A stretch of DNA of 37,288 bases, from assembly GCA_002338715.1 (NCBI GenBank), contig DDIR01000073.1:42526-79813 (forward strand). Reading direction: 5' to 3'. The notes beneath the pieces are model-generated. The model saw nothing but the letters and a program-made list of their open reading frames with translations. It was not told the origin of the DNA and searched no databases. This DNA is from Phycisphaerales bacterium UBA1845. GTDB taxonomy: Bacteria > Planctomycetota > Phycisphaerae > UBA1845. Every line of letters starts with the position of its first letter. Within the stretch, counting starts at the first letter, position 1. Made by a program: the position numbers and the translations under genes. Positions 1 through 7,602 of the stretch are shown piece by piece.

Positions 1-453
1 TACGAACAGCCCAAGCCTGGGAGGGAGAGAGAGATCTATGAAATCAACCGAATACGGCGTACTCGATTGAAATGTGTTGTGCTCTATCTACCTGAGCCGA
101 ATCGACCAACGGGCAAACCCTTCAGCGTTTCGACCCAACTTTGGAGGGAAATATCAAGACTGGAAATGGCGGCATATGCCGATGGCTTCAGTCTCTTTCC
201 CGCTCCTGCCTCATTCTCAGCCAAGATCGCCGAAGTTATCGGCAACTGGATGAACCTGAAGCTACTTCTCTCTCCCAACGGTGCCGAGTCTAATGGGCGG
301 GCCAAATCGTTGCAAGCACAATTTGGAAATATTTTCCACACCTTAAAGGCGTCAAAGCCGCAACGAACGGGGGCGCACCGGTGCGGGCGACGCGGGCCTT
401 CGTCGCTTGGGTTCCGCATGTAACCTGTTTCAAGGGCTTGGCTTAAATGCAGA
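1..453. other. Window-edge region without a supported gene
   Basis: The forward frame from base 1 stays open to about 423, but its translation has no recognisable motif and no clear ribosome binding site. A reverse frame over 84-527 is equally uninformative and overlaps the protease gene that ends at 454. The stretch around 370-420 is GC-rich and could hold 3' flanking structure of that gene. A 3' fragment of a gene starting outside the window cannot be excluded. Confidence 0.4.
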
Positions 454-1995
454 CTACGGTATCCGTACAGTCTTGGCGTCCGCAGCGTACTTGCCGGTCC
501 CGGCGATGCGCTCGAGGGCTTCGTCAATCTGTGGAATGAACCATGGGTCTGCCAACTGGCTGGCTTGGGCTTTACGCTTCAACGCGCGAAGTCGCTCTGG
601 GGCGATCGGATTTTTCGTCAGCCCCATGCCCATGACGCAGATGCGGGCAAGCGAGTCGTCGAGGCTGATCCGCCGCCCATCCTCCAAAACGAGGAACAGA
701 TCGCGGTTCGCCCAAAACGCCGGATCGCTTGCAGCAAAAAGCAGGTCGGTGGTCTGGTTGGTTTCGTCCACATCGGCGATGCGGCTTAGGGCGATGATCT
801 GCTCGACGAGTTCATCAAGTTCATCGATGAACAAATCGCCGGAAATCGATTCGCAAGAACCGACCAAAGACTCGCAAGCGGCTAACTCGCGGGCGAGCCC
901 GAGCGCGCGGGTGATGTTGGCTCGGACGCGGGCGGATGGTTCGCGCTGCAACCGGTCAATCAACTCGCCGGTGCGGATGCGAAGGTTGTGGCGGTTGAAC
1001 AATGTGTTTGGCAGACCAGCCAGGTAGCGCTGGGCGAAGATGTCGTCGGTCGGTTTGGATGCGATTTCGCTTTCGTCCACTTCTGGCGTTTCGACCGCGG
1101 GTGATGCGTTTTCTTCGACGATGGCCTTGAACGCGAGGAAGCTTTGACCCGGGGTGGGTGAGAGGAACGCGTCGCGCTCGGTGGTGTTGACCGCATTGGT
1201 TTCAAGTTCAAATGCATGCATCAGGTTGCGATCGCAATCGTTGCGATGGGGCAGACCCTGCACGTGTCCCCATTCGTGGGCCCACACGTCGGGCGGTGCA
1301 TCCTGAACGAGGACGGCTGTCCCTCCGGTGAACGCACATCCCAACACCAGCGACACATCGTCAGCCGACGGAGAACCGCACACGCCCACCATCAGGCTGA
1401 CGATTTTGATGTCGGCTCGCACGTCGAATACGGCATCGAGTTGGGCTTCGGTGGTAACGATGGCAGGGCTGACGTCGAACGTGTCGATCGATCCGTCGCG
1501 CTCAAAGGTGACCGGGCAGGAAACGTCCGGACATTCCTCGTCGTCGGACAGCAGCAACTCGTTGGCCGTGCTGAAGACGCGATTAACCCGCTGATCGGAA
1601 AGCGGCTGATCTTCGTGGCGGGCGACGCTGATCTGAAACGAAAACGGTTTGGCCTCATTACCCGACCCGCCGTCACCGCCATTGTTGCCGATGTTGGTGA
1701 CGCCGCAGCCGACACTCAGGCAACCCGCGATGATCGCGCAGGCAGCCAACCGTTGGAATCCCCAGGGCCATAAGCGCCCGAAGCGGAGGTTATGTCGAGA
1801 TGCCAAGTGTCTGTCGCAGGCGGATTTATGGGGATTTTCCGCCTGATCTTCCAATCGCCAGTTCAAATCGATTCGCACGCGCCGGGTCTCCATGGATGCG
1901 ATCCCCACGCGCAATGGATGAGCCGTAGGGAGCTTGGGGCAACGGGTTTTGTCACAGCGTAATCGACCCAAAGGGTCCGAAGAAAACCACTCCAT
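454..1995 (-). CDS. Matrixin-like zinc metalloprotease, probable lipoprotein
   Basis: Residues 240-250 read HEWGHVQGLPH, an exact HExxHxxGxxH metzincin zinc site (His240, Glu241, His244, His250). A nearby NLMH with Met259 fits the Met-turn of matrixin-type peptidases, so a secreted or surface zinc endopeptidase is likely. A hydrophobic segment at about residues 82-97 ends in SVGC, a lipobox (Cys97), followed by a Gly/Asn/Asp-rich linker. The C-terminal 200 residues are helical with no named domain seen. The ATG at 1995 has an AAGG a few bases upstream, but it leaves about 80 residues before the signal-like segment; Met35 at 1893 is an alternative and the real start is uncertain. It is a single gene on the minus strand. 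The peptidase call is firm; the substrate is unknown. Confidence 0.75.
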   Translation of the reverse strand: MEWFSSDPLGRLRCDKTRCPKLPTAHPLRVGIASMETRRVRIDLNWRLEDQAENPHKSACDRHLASRHNLRFGRLWPWGFQRLAACAIIAGCLSVGCGVTNIGNNGGDGGSGNEAKPFSFQISVARHEDQPLSDQRVNRVFSTANELLLSDDEECPDVSCPVTFERDGSIDTFDVSPAIVTTEAQLDAVFDVRADIKIVSLMVGVCGSPSADDVSLVLGCAFTGGTAVLVQDAPPDVWAHEWGHVQGLPHRNDCDRNLMHAFELETNAVNTTERDAFLSPTPGQSFLAFKAIVEENASPAVETPEVDESEIASKPTDDIFAQRYLAGLPNTLFNRHNLRIRTGELIDRLQREPSARVRANITRALGLARELAACESLVGSCESISGDLFIDELDELVEQIIALSRIADVDETNQTTDLLFAASDPAFWANRDLFLVLEDGRRISLDDSLARICVMGMGLTKNPIAPERLRALKRKAQASQLADPWFIPQIDEALERIAGTGKYAADAKTVRIP

Positions 1996-2173
1996 TATAC
2001 CTTCGCAAAAGTGGTCGGGGGAGATGCCAGTTTCTGCTTAGAAATCATATCGGCGATTCGGGTCCGACAAGCTTAACGGGATTGGCCGAGGCGGCTGGCG
2101 CGTGGCGTAAACCGCTGTGCGGCAAGGAGGTAGCGAGCCTAGGCATGGAGAGGTGTGAGCGCGCGGGTCAGGC

Positions 2174-2209
2174 CCCCACTCTTCCGCTTCGTTCAAGAGC
2201 GGGGCACCC
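2174..2209. repeat. Hairpin repeat family B, copy 1
   Basis: A CCCCAC(T/C)CTTCCGCT...CAAG...GGGGCACCC block that recurs at 3386-3424 and 31385-31424. The CCCCAC side pairs with the GGGG side to form a stem around a CCGCTTCG-type loop. This copy is the most diverged. It lies in the 266-bp gap between the protease gene and the secreted-protein gene, where I see no gene. Confidence 0.7.
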
Positions 2210-2261
2210 AAAACGATGGTCGGAATGCGTCCATCATCCATCACCGGCGCAGCCAAACTAG

Positions 2262-3308
2262 TCAGATGAACACGTTTGGTCCAAAGAGTGCGTATAGCGA
2301 CAGCAAGGAATGCGCCTTTTCGCGTTGATCGTCCATGACAACGATCTCGGCTTCAAATCCTGTGGCATCAAAGGTTGTCTTCCAGCGGTATTCATCCTGA
2401 CTAAGCAGAAGGTCATTGAAGAAAGCGACAACCTTCTGCGGCTCGTTCGAAATACAATTCATTCGGAGCGACACTTGCCGAGCGGATGGCAGAACCAGTG
2501 CCACCGAATCAACGCTCACACAGTTGGAGGGGCAGTGGCTCGGGTTTGTCGGAGAATACGCGTCCAATTCGTTCTTGAGGTCATAACATCTAAGTAGAAC
2601 GATGGGGGATTCCAGGTCCAGGTTGGAAGCTGCCGCCTGCCATTTTCGAGGCAGTTCTGCGGCGCTGGATTTCAAGCCCGCCAGAATCTGCTCCATCTCG
2701 CGCGCATCTTCGGTGATGACCACACAGCGGTCAGATGGAAGCGCAACAAGCAGCGATTCCTCAATCGGCACGACCTCCTCGCCGTTCATGCCGTACTTGG
2801 AAACCTTGGTCTGGTAGACCGTTACATCTCCCAAGACAGAATTGGTAACGCCTTCTGTCAAATCCCGATTCTCGGCGAGGCGCTTTTTCAACGCATCAAG
2901 CGGCTGCTCGACATACCAGATCGATCGGCTTTTGTAATTCCCGACACCAATATCGGCGCCATTTGTTCCGACAAGGTACGTGAACTCGGATCCGCCTTCA
3001 GCGAATACCACTGGATTTGCCTTTGCCACGTACTCCTGAACCACGCCCAATAGGTCGTTGCGCTCTCTTTCGTAACGAACGTTTCCGAGACTATCGATAC
3101 CCGATTTGATATCCTTCTGCAAAGCCGACTCGTCCGACGCCAAAACCTTGATACGTTGAACGAGTACGCTCTCAGTCGCTGCAGGCATCGCGGCGATCAG
3201 CTGTGTGTTGGTGGGAGTTTCCGCCCGAGCCGGCAACGTCGCGATTAGCAGGCACGCTGTCAAGCATTCCCAAGACAATCTTCCGCGCTGATGAGTAAAG
3301 AGATTCAT
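2262..3308 (-). CDS. Secreted protein of unknown function
   Basis: A 348-residue protein with a typical signal peptide: a short polar N-terminus, a hydrophobic stretch CLTACLLIATL, and a PARA-ETP cleavage-like site near residue 29. The mature part is mixed alpha/beta with no domain I recognise; it has a few Cys (for example CPSNC) and many acidic residues. The ATG at 3308 is preceded by AAAGGGG at suitable distance and begins just before the signal peptide. An upstream start near 3392 would begin inside a repeat element and add a non-signal extension, so it is rejected. It follows the NagB/PIG-L gene on the same strand after about 180 bp that contain repeat B. No function is claimed. Confidence 0.75.
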   Translation of the reverse strand: MNLFTHQRGRLSWECLTACLLIATLPARAETPTNTQLIAAMPAATESVLVQRIKVLASDESALQKDIKSGIDSLGNVRYERERNDLLGVVQEYVAKANPVVFAEGGSEFTYLVGTNGADIGVGNYKSRSIWYVEQPLDALKKRLAENRDLTEGVTNSVLGDVTVYQTKVSKYGMNGEEVVPIEESLLVALPSDRCVVITEDAREMEQILAGLKSSAAELPRKWQAAASNLDLESPIVLLRCYDLKNELDAYSPTNPSHCPSNCVSVDSVALVLPSARQVSLRMNCISNEPQKVVAFFNDLLLSQDEYRWKTTFDATGFEAEIVVMDDQREKAHSLLSLYALFGPNVFI

Positions 3309-3385
3309 CGCTTTAACCCCTTTGCGACTCGGCATCTGTGTTGAACTTGCATTCGCGCTGACAACATCTGCGGCACGGGCATCGT

Positions 3386-3424
3386 CCCCCACCCTTCCGC
3401 TACGCTCAAGGGCGGGGCACCCGG
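3386..3424. repeat. Hairpin repeat family B, copy 2
   Basis: CCCCCACCCTTCCGCT, ACGCTCAAGGGCGGGG and CACCCGG form a stem-loop. It matches copies at 2174 and 31385 with few changes. It lies between the stop of the NagB/PIG-L gene and the start of the secreted-protein gene. Confidence 0.8.
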
Positions 3425-3485
3425 TTCATGAAAACCTCATCCATAGCTATTGAATTATACGGTGGATGCGGCGCGATTTCTCTTG

Positions 3486-5897
3486 TTACATCGCTTCGGC
3501 GACGTTCTTCAGTTCTTCTGATGCTGCGTAGAACTCGGGAAGGGCCATGTCGCTCAGGTAGACGATGCCTCTGCACGCCCGCATGCCGTGGTCCTTGCTG
3601 TTGACGAAGAAATCTTCGCCGAGCATGGTCTTGATCTGGTCGAACTGCTTGACCTGGATCTTGCGGGCGAGGCGCGAGAACGGGCCATCCATCTCGTAGC
3701 TCGGGAAGGAGGCTGTCTTCTGCGTGTTGAAGCAACTGTCGAAGCAGTTGTCCATGTCGGTCAGGTGCGTCAGCGACGTCGGCACGAACAGGTTCGATTC
3801 GGATGGGTGGAATTTGAACCACACGTTTCGGTAACCGAGCACGCGGATGTCGTGACGGCCCGATTCCTTCTCGTATTCCTTCAGCGCCTGCGAGACGGCT
3901 TGCAGAACCTTGTAGTGCGTGTCGGGTCCGCTGCCTTCGGGGTCGAATGCGACGGTGACGATGTCGGGGTTCACCTCGCGCAGCAGGTCGTGGATCGGCG
4001 GAACGTCGCGGTCGATGCGCGGCGGTTCGGTGAACAGATCGCCCTTGTAGAAACCGAGTCGCAGGTGGCGGACAGCTTCTCCGAGGAACCCATAGTACGC
4101 CCACTTGAGTTCCGATTCGTACTCTCGAACGCGGCCTTTGAGCTGCTGAACGATGGCGATGTCTTTCTTACCGGGATATTGCGTCGCGAAGTAGTTGAGC
4201 AGTTCGGCACAACGCTCTTTGATGTTGTCAGCCCGGTCTTCTTCGTATACCTCAAACAGGTTGCGGAGCAGGCGGCGCGAGACGGCTTCGGTCTTCTTGT
4301 CTTCGTGGTTGCGGGCCGCTCCCTCGTGGTAGTACGACACGTCGATTTTGCGGGCCTGCGTGCTGTTCGGATCGAAGTAATGGTTGGCCAGCAGTTCATC
4401 GAACTCGCCGCGATTCATCCGCTTGAGCACGTCTTCGATGGCGTTGTGCATGTAGCTGTTGGTCACTGCGTTGAACCCGGAGGTCATGTACGCGAAGTGG
4501 TGCACCGTGCTGCTGCGACGGACAAGGTTCGTCACATACGGCAGGTAGGCCAGGATGATGTCATCGTGGTGTGGAGCCGTGTGCAGGAAGCTCTTCTGCT
4601 CGATCGGGCGATTGCCTTTGATCAGGTTGTCGAGAATCTGCTTGTGCGTCAGTTCCTTCAAAGCCTGCGGGGTCTGCTTGGTTTTCGTGAGCAGTTCCGC
4701 GCCGAAGCGGTTGGCTTTGAAGTCGGCTTCGGTGAGCGTCTCGATCGCCTTGTTGTTGTCGAGCGAAAGGTCCATCACGATCTTGTGGACTTGTCGATCG
4801 GACACGGTTTCGCAACGCTGCAAGTCAATGAACGAACGATTCGTCAATCGTTTCGCCGCCCCCTTCGTCAGGTAGAAGCGTGCATGCGGCAGCACCGAAA
4901 GCGCCGAACCGGGGAAGCGGTTGATCGCCTCGGACTGAATCGTGTTGGCCACCACTTTGGCTTTTGCTTCACCGGCAGCGATGATGATGGCCACCGCGTT
5001 TTTGTTGTACGTGATCGTCTGCAAGCCGATGGTGATGACGTGCTTCGATCGTGCGACTTCCATACCGCCCAAGTCGCTGGCAGCCGCGGCCCTTGTTTCA
5101 TAGTTGGGCTCGAAGAGTCGCGTGGTGGAATAGAAGTCGGCCCCGCGCACGTTAAAGGCGATGTGTCCGTCCGGTCCGATCCCGCCTAGGAAGAATCCGA
5201 TGCCGCCCATGCCGCGAATCTTGCGTTCGTATTCGGTGCAGAACTGGTCGACCTGTTCGAGGACGGCTTGCTGGCGCTTTTCGAGAAGCGACTTGGCTTT
5301 TCGCACACGCAGCGTCAAGTCGACGGTCATCTCCGGGAAGACATCGGTGATGCGCAGACCGCGCGGTATACCGATGTGGCTCGGATCGATCAGCATGGCC
5401 TTAGCCGGGTCGAGCCCGAATTCGCCAAGGTAATATTTGTTGACGTAATAGCGGAAGCTGTTGTGCTGCCGCGTGTCGATTGGGTAGAACTCGTCGATCT
5501 GCACGAACCGCAGGTCGCCCATGACCGGTTTGCGATCGGTCGAGAGGCCCATCGATTCCAACTCAGCCCGCACGTCTTTGCGGTTCCAGTTGCGCAGGTA
5601 GTGCATCACGTACTTGATGAAGTATTCAGGCGTCTTGCCTGTGGGAAGCGCGACCGAACCGGTTGGGTTTTGCAGAACCCATTCCAGGAAGCGGACAGCC
5701 GTCAATCGACCGAGGCGCGGAAAGTTGTCAACGATGACCGAACCGATGCGCTCCAGCGGCCCATAGCGAAGATCGTATCCGCTGGCTTTGAGTGCGATCT
5801 GCTCGACGGGACTCATCGTTTGAGATTCGCGCGACTTTTTGTTTTCAGATTTTGGTTGGTCGGTTGAAACAGTTTTGGCCGTCACTTGACTCGCCAT
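3486..5897 (-). CDS. Fused glucosamine-6-phosphate deaminase-like / PIG-L deacetylase-like enzyme
   Basis: An 803-residue protein of two halves. Residues about 50-350 are NagB-like: VALPTGKTP near 83-90, QIDEFYP near 133-139, and GGIGPDGHIAFNV at 238-250, the sugar-phosphate isomerase/deaminase active-site loop. Residues about 435-800 begin with HTAPHHDDI, which matches the metal-binding AHPDD-type motif that opens PIG-L/LmbE de-N-acetylases. NagB converts glucosamine-6-phosphate to fructose-6-phosphate and ammonia, while PIG-L proteins remove N-acetyl groups, so a combined amino-sugar role is plausible. A single NagB is about 260 residues. The ATG at 5897 has AAAGGA 8 bases upstream. No signal peptide is seen, so it is cytoplasmic. 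A ROK regulator gene lies just upstream on the same strand. Both substrates are inferred. Confidence 0.88.
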   Translation of the reverse strand: MASQVTAKTVSTDQPKSENKKSRESQTMSPVEQIALKASGYDLRYGPLERIGSVIVDNFPRLGRLTAVRFLEWVLQNPTGSVALPTGKTPEYFIKYVMHYLRNWNRKDVRAELESMGLSTDRKPVMGDLRFVQIDEFYPIDTRQHNSFRYYVNKYYLGEFGLDPAKAMLIDPSHIGIPRGLRITDVFPEMTVDLTLRVRKAKSLLEKRQQAVLEQVDQFCTEYERKIRGMGGIGFFLGGIGPDGHIAFNVRGADFYSTTRLFEPNYETRAAAASDLGGMEVARSKHVITIGLQTITYNKNAVAIIIAAGEAKAKVVANTIQSEAINRFPGSALSVLPHARFYLTKGAAKRLTNRSFIDLQRCETVSDRQVHKIVMDLSLDNNKAIETLTEADFKANRFGAELLTKTKQTPQALKELTHKQILDNLIKGNRPIEQKSFLHTAPHHDDIILAYLPYVTNLVRRSSTVHHFAYMTSGFNAVTNSYMHNAIEDVLKRMNRGEFDELLANHYFDPNSTQARKIDVSYYHEGAARNHEDKKTEAVSRRLLRNLFEVYEEDRADNIKERCAELLNYFATQYPGKKDIAIVQQLKGRVREYESELKWAYYGFLGEAVRHLRLGFYKGDLFTEPPRIDRDVPPIHDLLREVNPDIVTVAFDPEGSGPDTHYKVLQAVSQALKEYEKESGRHDIRVLGYRNVWFKFHPSESNLFVPTSLTHLTDMDNCFDSCFNTQKTASFPSYEMDGPFSRLARKIQVKQFDQIKTMLGEDFFVNSKDHGMRACRGIVYLSDMALPEFYAASEELKNVAEAM

Positions 5898-5985
5898 CGG
5901 TCATTCCTTTCGGTGCCTGCCAGGTTGCTGCGATTTTGCCGAGGCCCTTCCCCTGGCGAACACGCAAACTCAATCCTGTCTGCTC

Positions 5986-6082
5986 TCTTGTCTCGTTGCT
6001 TTCTTGTCTCAGGCTTCCAATCGACTCGTGCGTTTACCCATGCATCGACCGTTTGGGGCCAATCGGATCACCCGGAGACAAG
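5986..6082. promoter_or_regulatory. Repeated 9-mer in the promoter region of the NagB/PIG-L gene
   Basis: TCTTGTCTC occurs at 5986-5994 and again at 6002-6010 (16 bp apart), and the inverted form GAGACAAG lies at 6075-6082. All three are in the 210-bp gap between the ROK gene and the NagB/PIG-L start at 5897. The spacing and proximity to a regulator gene suggest operator sites, but the binding protein is not known and chance cannot be excluded. Confidence 0.35.
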
Positions 6083-6107
6083 TTGAGACTCGTGCACCGA
6101 ATGAAAC

Positions 6108-7325
6108 TTAATCGTGTGCGACAACGCCGCGTGGATTTGCCCAAAACCGCTGGCAAACCTCAGCCGCTCCGCCAACCGCACGGTCCTGCGTGATGACTTC
6201 TCCTTCGACAACTTTGAGGTTGCGAAGATCCCAGTCCAAAACCATCTCCCGAAGTCGCCGGTGCACGCCATCGCGCAACGCGTGGTTGTTTTCAAACAGA
6301 TACCCACCGAGTACCAGGACTTCCGGGTCGTATGCCGCTACCACCATCGCAGCGCCCAGCGCGATGAAATTCATCTTGCGATACAGCAGCGTCGAGAATG
6401 GCTTTGTATCGATCTCCTTGTAATGATCGAAGCACGCATGAACGATTTCCTGCGTTGGCAGTTTTTCGTCAATCGCTTTCAAAACGCGCTTCGGTATGTC
6501 GTTGCGATCAAGCTCTTTCACGCCGGCGACGATGCCCGGACCCGAGGCGACGGATTCAAGGCAACCGCGGTTACCGCAAGGACACTTCCGACCGCCCGGT
6601 TCCACAACGACGTGACCAAGTTCACCCGCACGCTGCGTTGCGCCTGCAAGGGGGCGTCCTTGCTGAACGAATCGTGCGCTGATGCCTTGCCCCGCACGAT
6701 AGTAGGCGAGGCTTGACGCGTCGCGCCCGGCTCCCATGAGGGATTCAGCCGCTGCATTCATCGCGGTGGCTGCACCCTGCACGAGCACGTTGGTTTCATA
6801 TTTCTCGGTGAGCAGTTTACCGAGCGGTTCGTTATGCCATCCCAACGATGCACACGTGACGACGTTGCCGAGGCGATCGACCGCTCCGTTGATTCCTGCC
6901 CACAATCCGAGAATGTTCTTCAGACCGAGATCGATCTGCGAAAGCAATCCGCGTAACGCAAGATCGATTTGTTCGAGCACCATGTCGAGCGTTCGGTCTT
7001 CACCGAGGACGACGGTGGCGCGACCCATCGGATGACCGTCAGCCGCAACCAACGCCAAGTGCAACTCGTCGGCTGCGATGTCGATGCCTGCAAAGCACCC
7101 GATCGCGCGGTTCACCGCGAGAAGAATGGCGGGTCGGCCTCGGCCTTGACCGGACTGACCTACCTTTTGCAACCAACCCGAAGCCATCAGCCGCTGCGTC
7201 GCCCCGTTGACGGTGGACCGTTGTCGGCCCAGGTGGTCAGCGAGTTTATGTTGCGGTAAGGGCCCGAGGCGATGCACCACTTGAAGAACCTGCCAATCCA
7301 TGGGTCTGATCGTCGCGAAATTCAT
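6108..7325 (-). CDS. ROK-family transcriptional regulator
   Basis: A 405-residue protein with an N-terminal winged-helix DNA-binding region (about residues 8-70; LPQHKLADHLGRQRSTVNG looks like the helix-turn-helix). It continues into a ROK domain. The ROK zinc site is present: His238 in GELGHVVVEPGG and Cys248, Cys250 and Cys255 in CPCGNRGCLE. In sugar kinases of this family the catalytic Asp sits in an NDAN-like motif. Here the matching stretch reads VQGAATA, so Asp is absent and kinase activity is unlikely, as in NagC/Mlc-type repressors. It sits directly upstream of the NagB/PIG-L gene and probably controls it in response to an amino-sugar derivative (inferred). The ATG at 7325 is preferred; a TTG at 7361 would add 12 residues. 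Confidence 0.88.
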   Translation of the reverse strand: MNFATIRPMDWQVLQVVHRLGPLPQHKLADHLGRQRSTVNGATQRLMASGWLQKVGQSGQGRGRPAILLAVNRAIGCFAGIDIAADELHLALVAADGHPMGRATVVLGEDRTLDMVLEQIDLALRGLLSQIDLGLKNILGLWAGINGAVDRLGNVVTCASLGWHNEPLGKLLTEKYETNVLVQGAATAMNAAAESLMGAGRDASSLAYYRAGQGISARFVQQGRPLAGATQRAGELGHVVVEPGGRKCPCGNRGCLESVASGPGIVAGVKELDRNDIPKRVLKAIDEKLPTQEIVHACFDHYKEIDTKPFSTLLYRKMNFIALGAAMVVAAYDPEVLVLGGYLFENNHALRDGVHRRLREMVLDWDLRNLKVVEGEVITQDRAVGGAAEVCQRFWANPRGVVAHD

Positions 7326-7602
7326 AAGATCGGAATCCGTATCTATTCCCGATCTCCGCAAAACCTATCTTATTAATGTTCTAGCGGAGATTCAATGAAA
7401 TTGATACAATTAAATTCAGTCAAGGTATTAAATTGCCGCCAGCAGCGATTTGGCTTGATTGGTTGATGACGGCCACGAGAATTGTTGGGGAGCCGTTCAT
7501 GGACAACGTCGAAGCCGGAAATCATCATTCGTTCGGCCCAAATATGTCTTTGTAGGTCGCATTCTAGCACAAAAACCGCTCTTAGTAGATGGGAGATCAC
7601 GC

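Noticed and set aside
2038..2256. Small minus-strand open frame spanning repeat B
   Set aside because: Most of the coding signal comes from the repeat itself, with no start site support.
3588..5189. Long plus-strand open frame of 533 codons
   Set aside because: It lies fully inside the reverse-strand NagB/PIG-L gene, has a biased composition and no motif; it is a shadow of codon use on the other strand.
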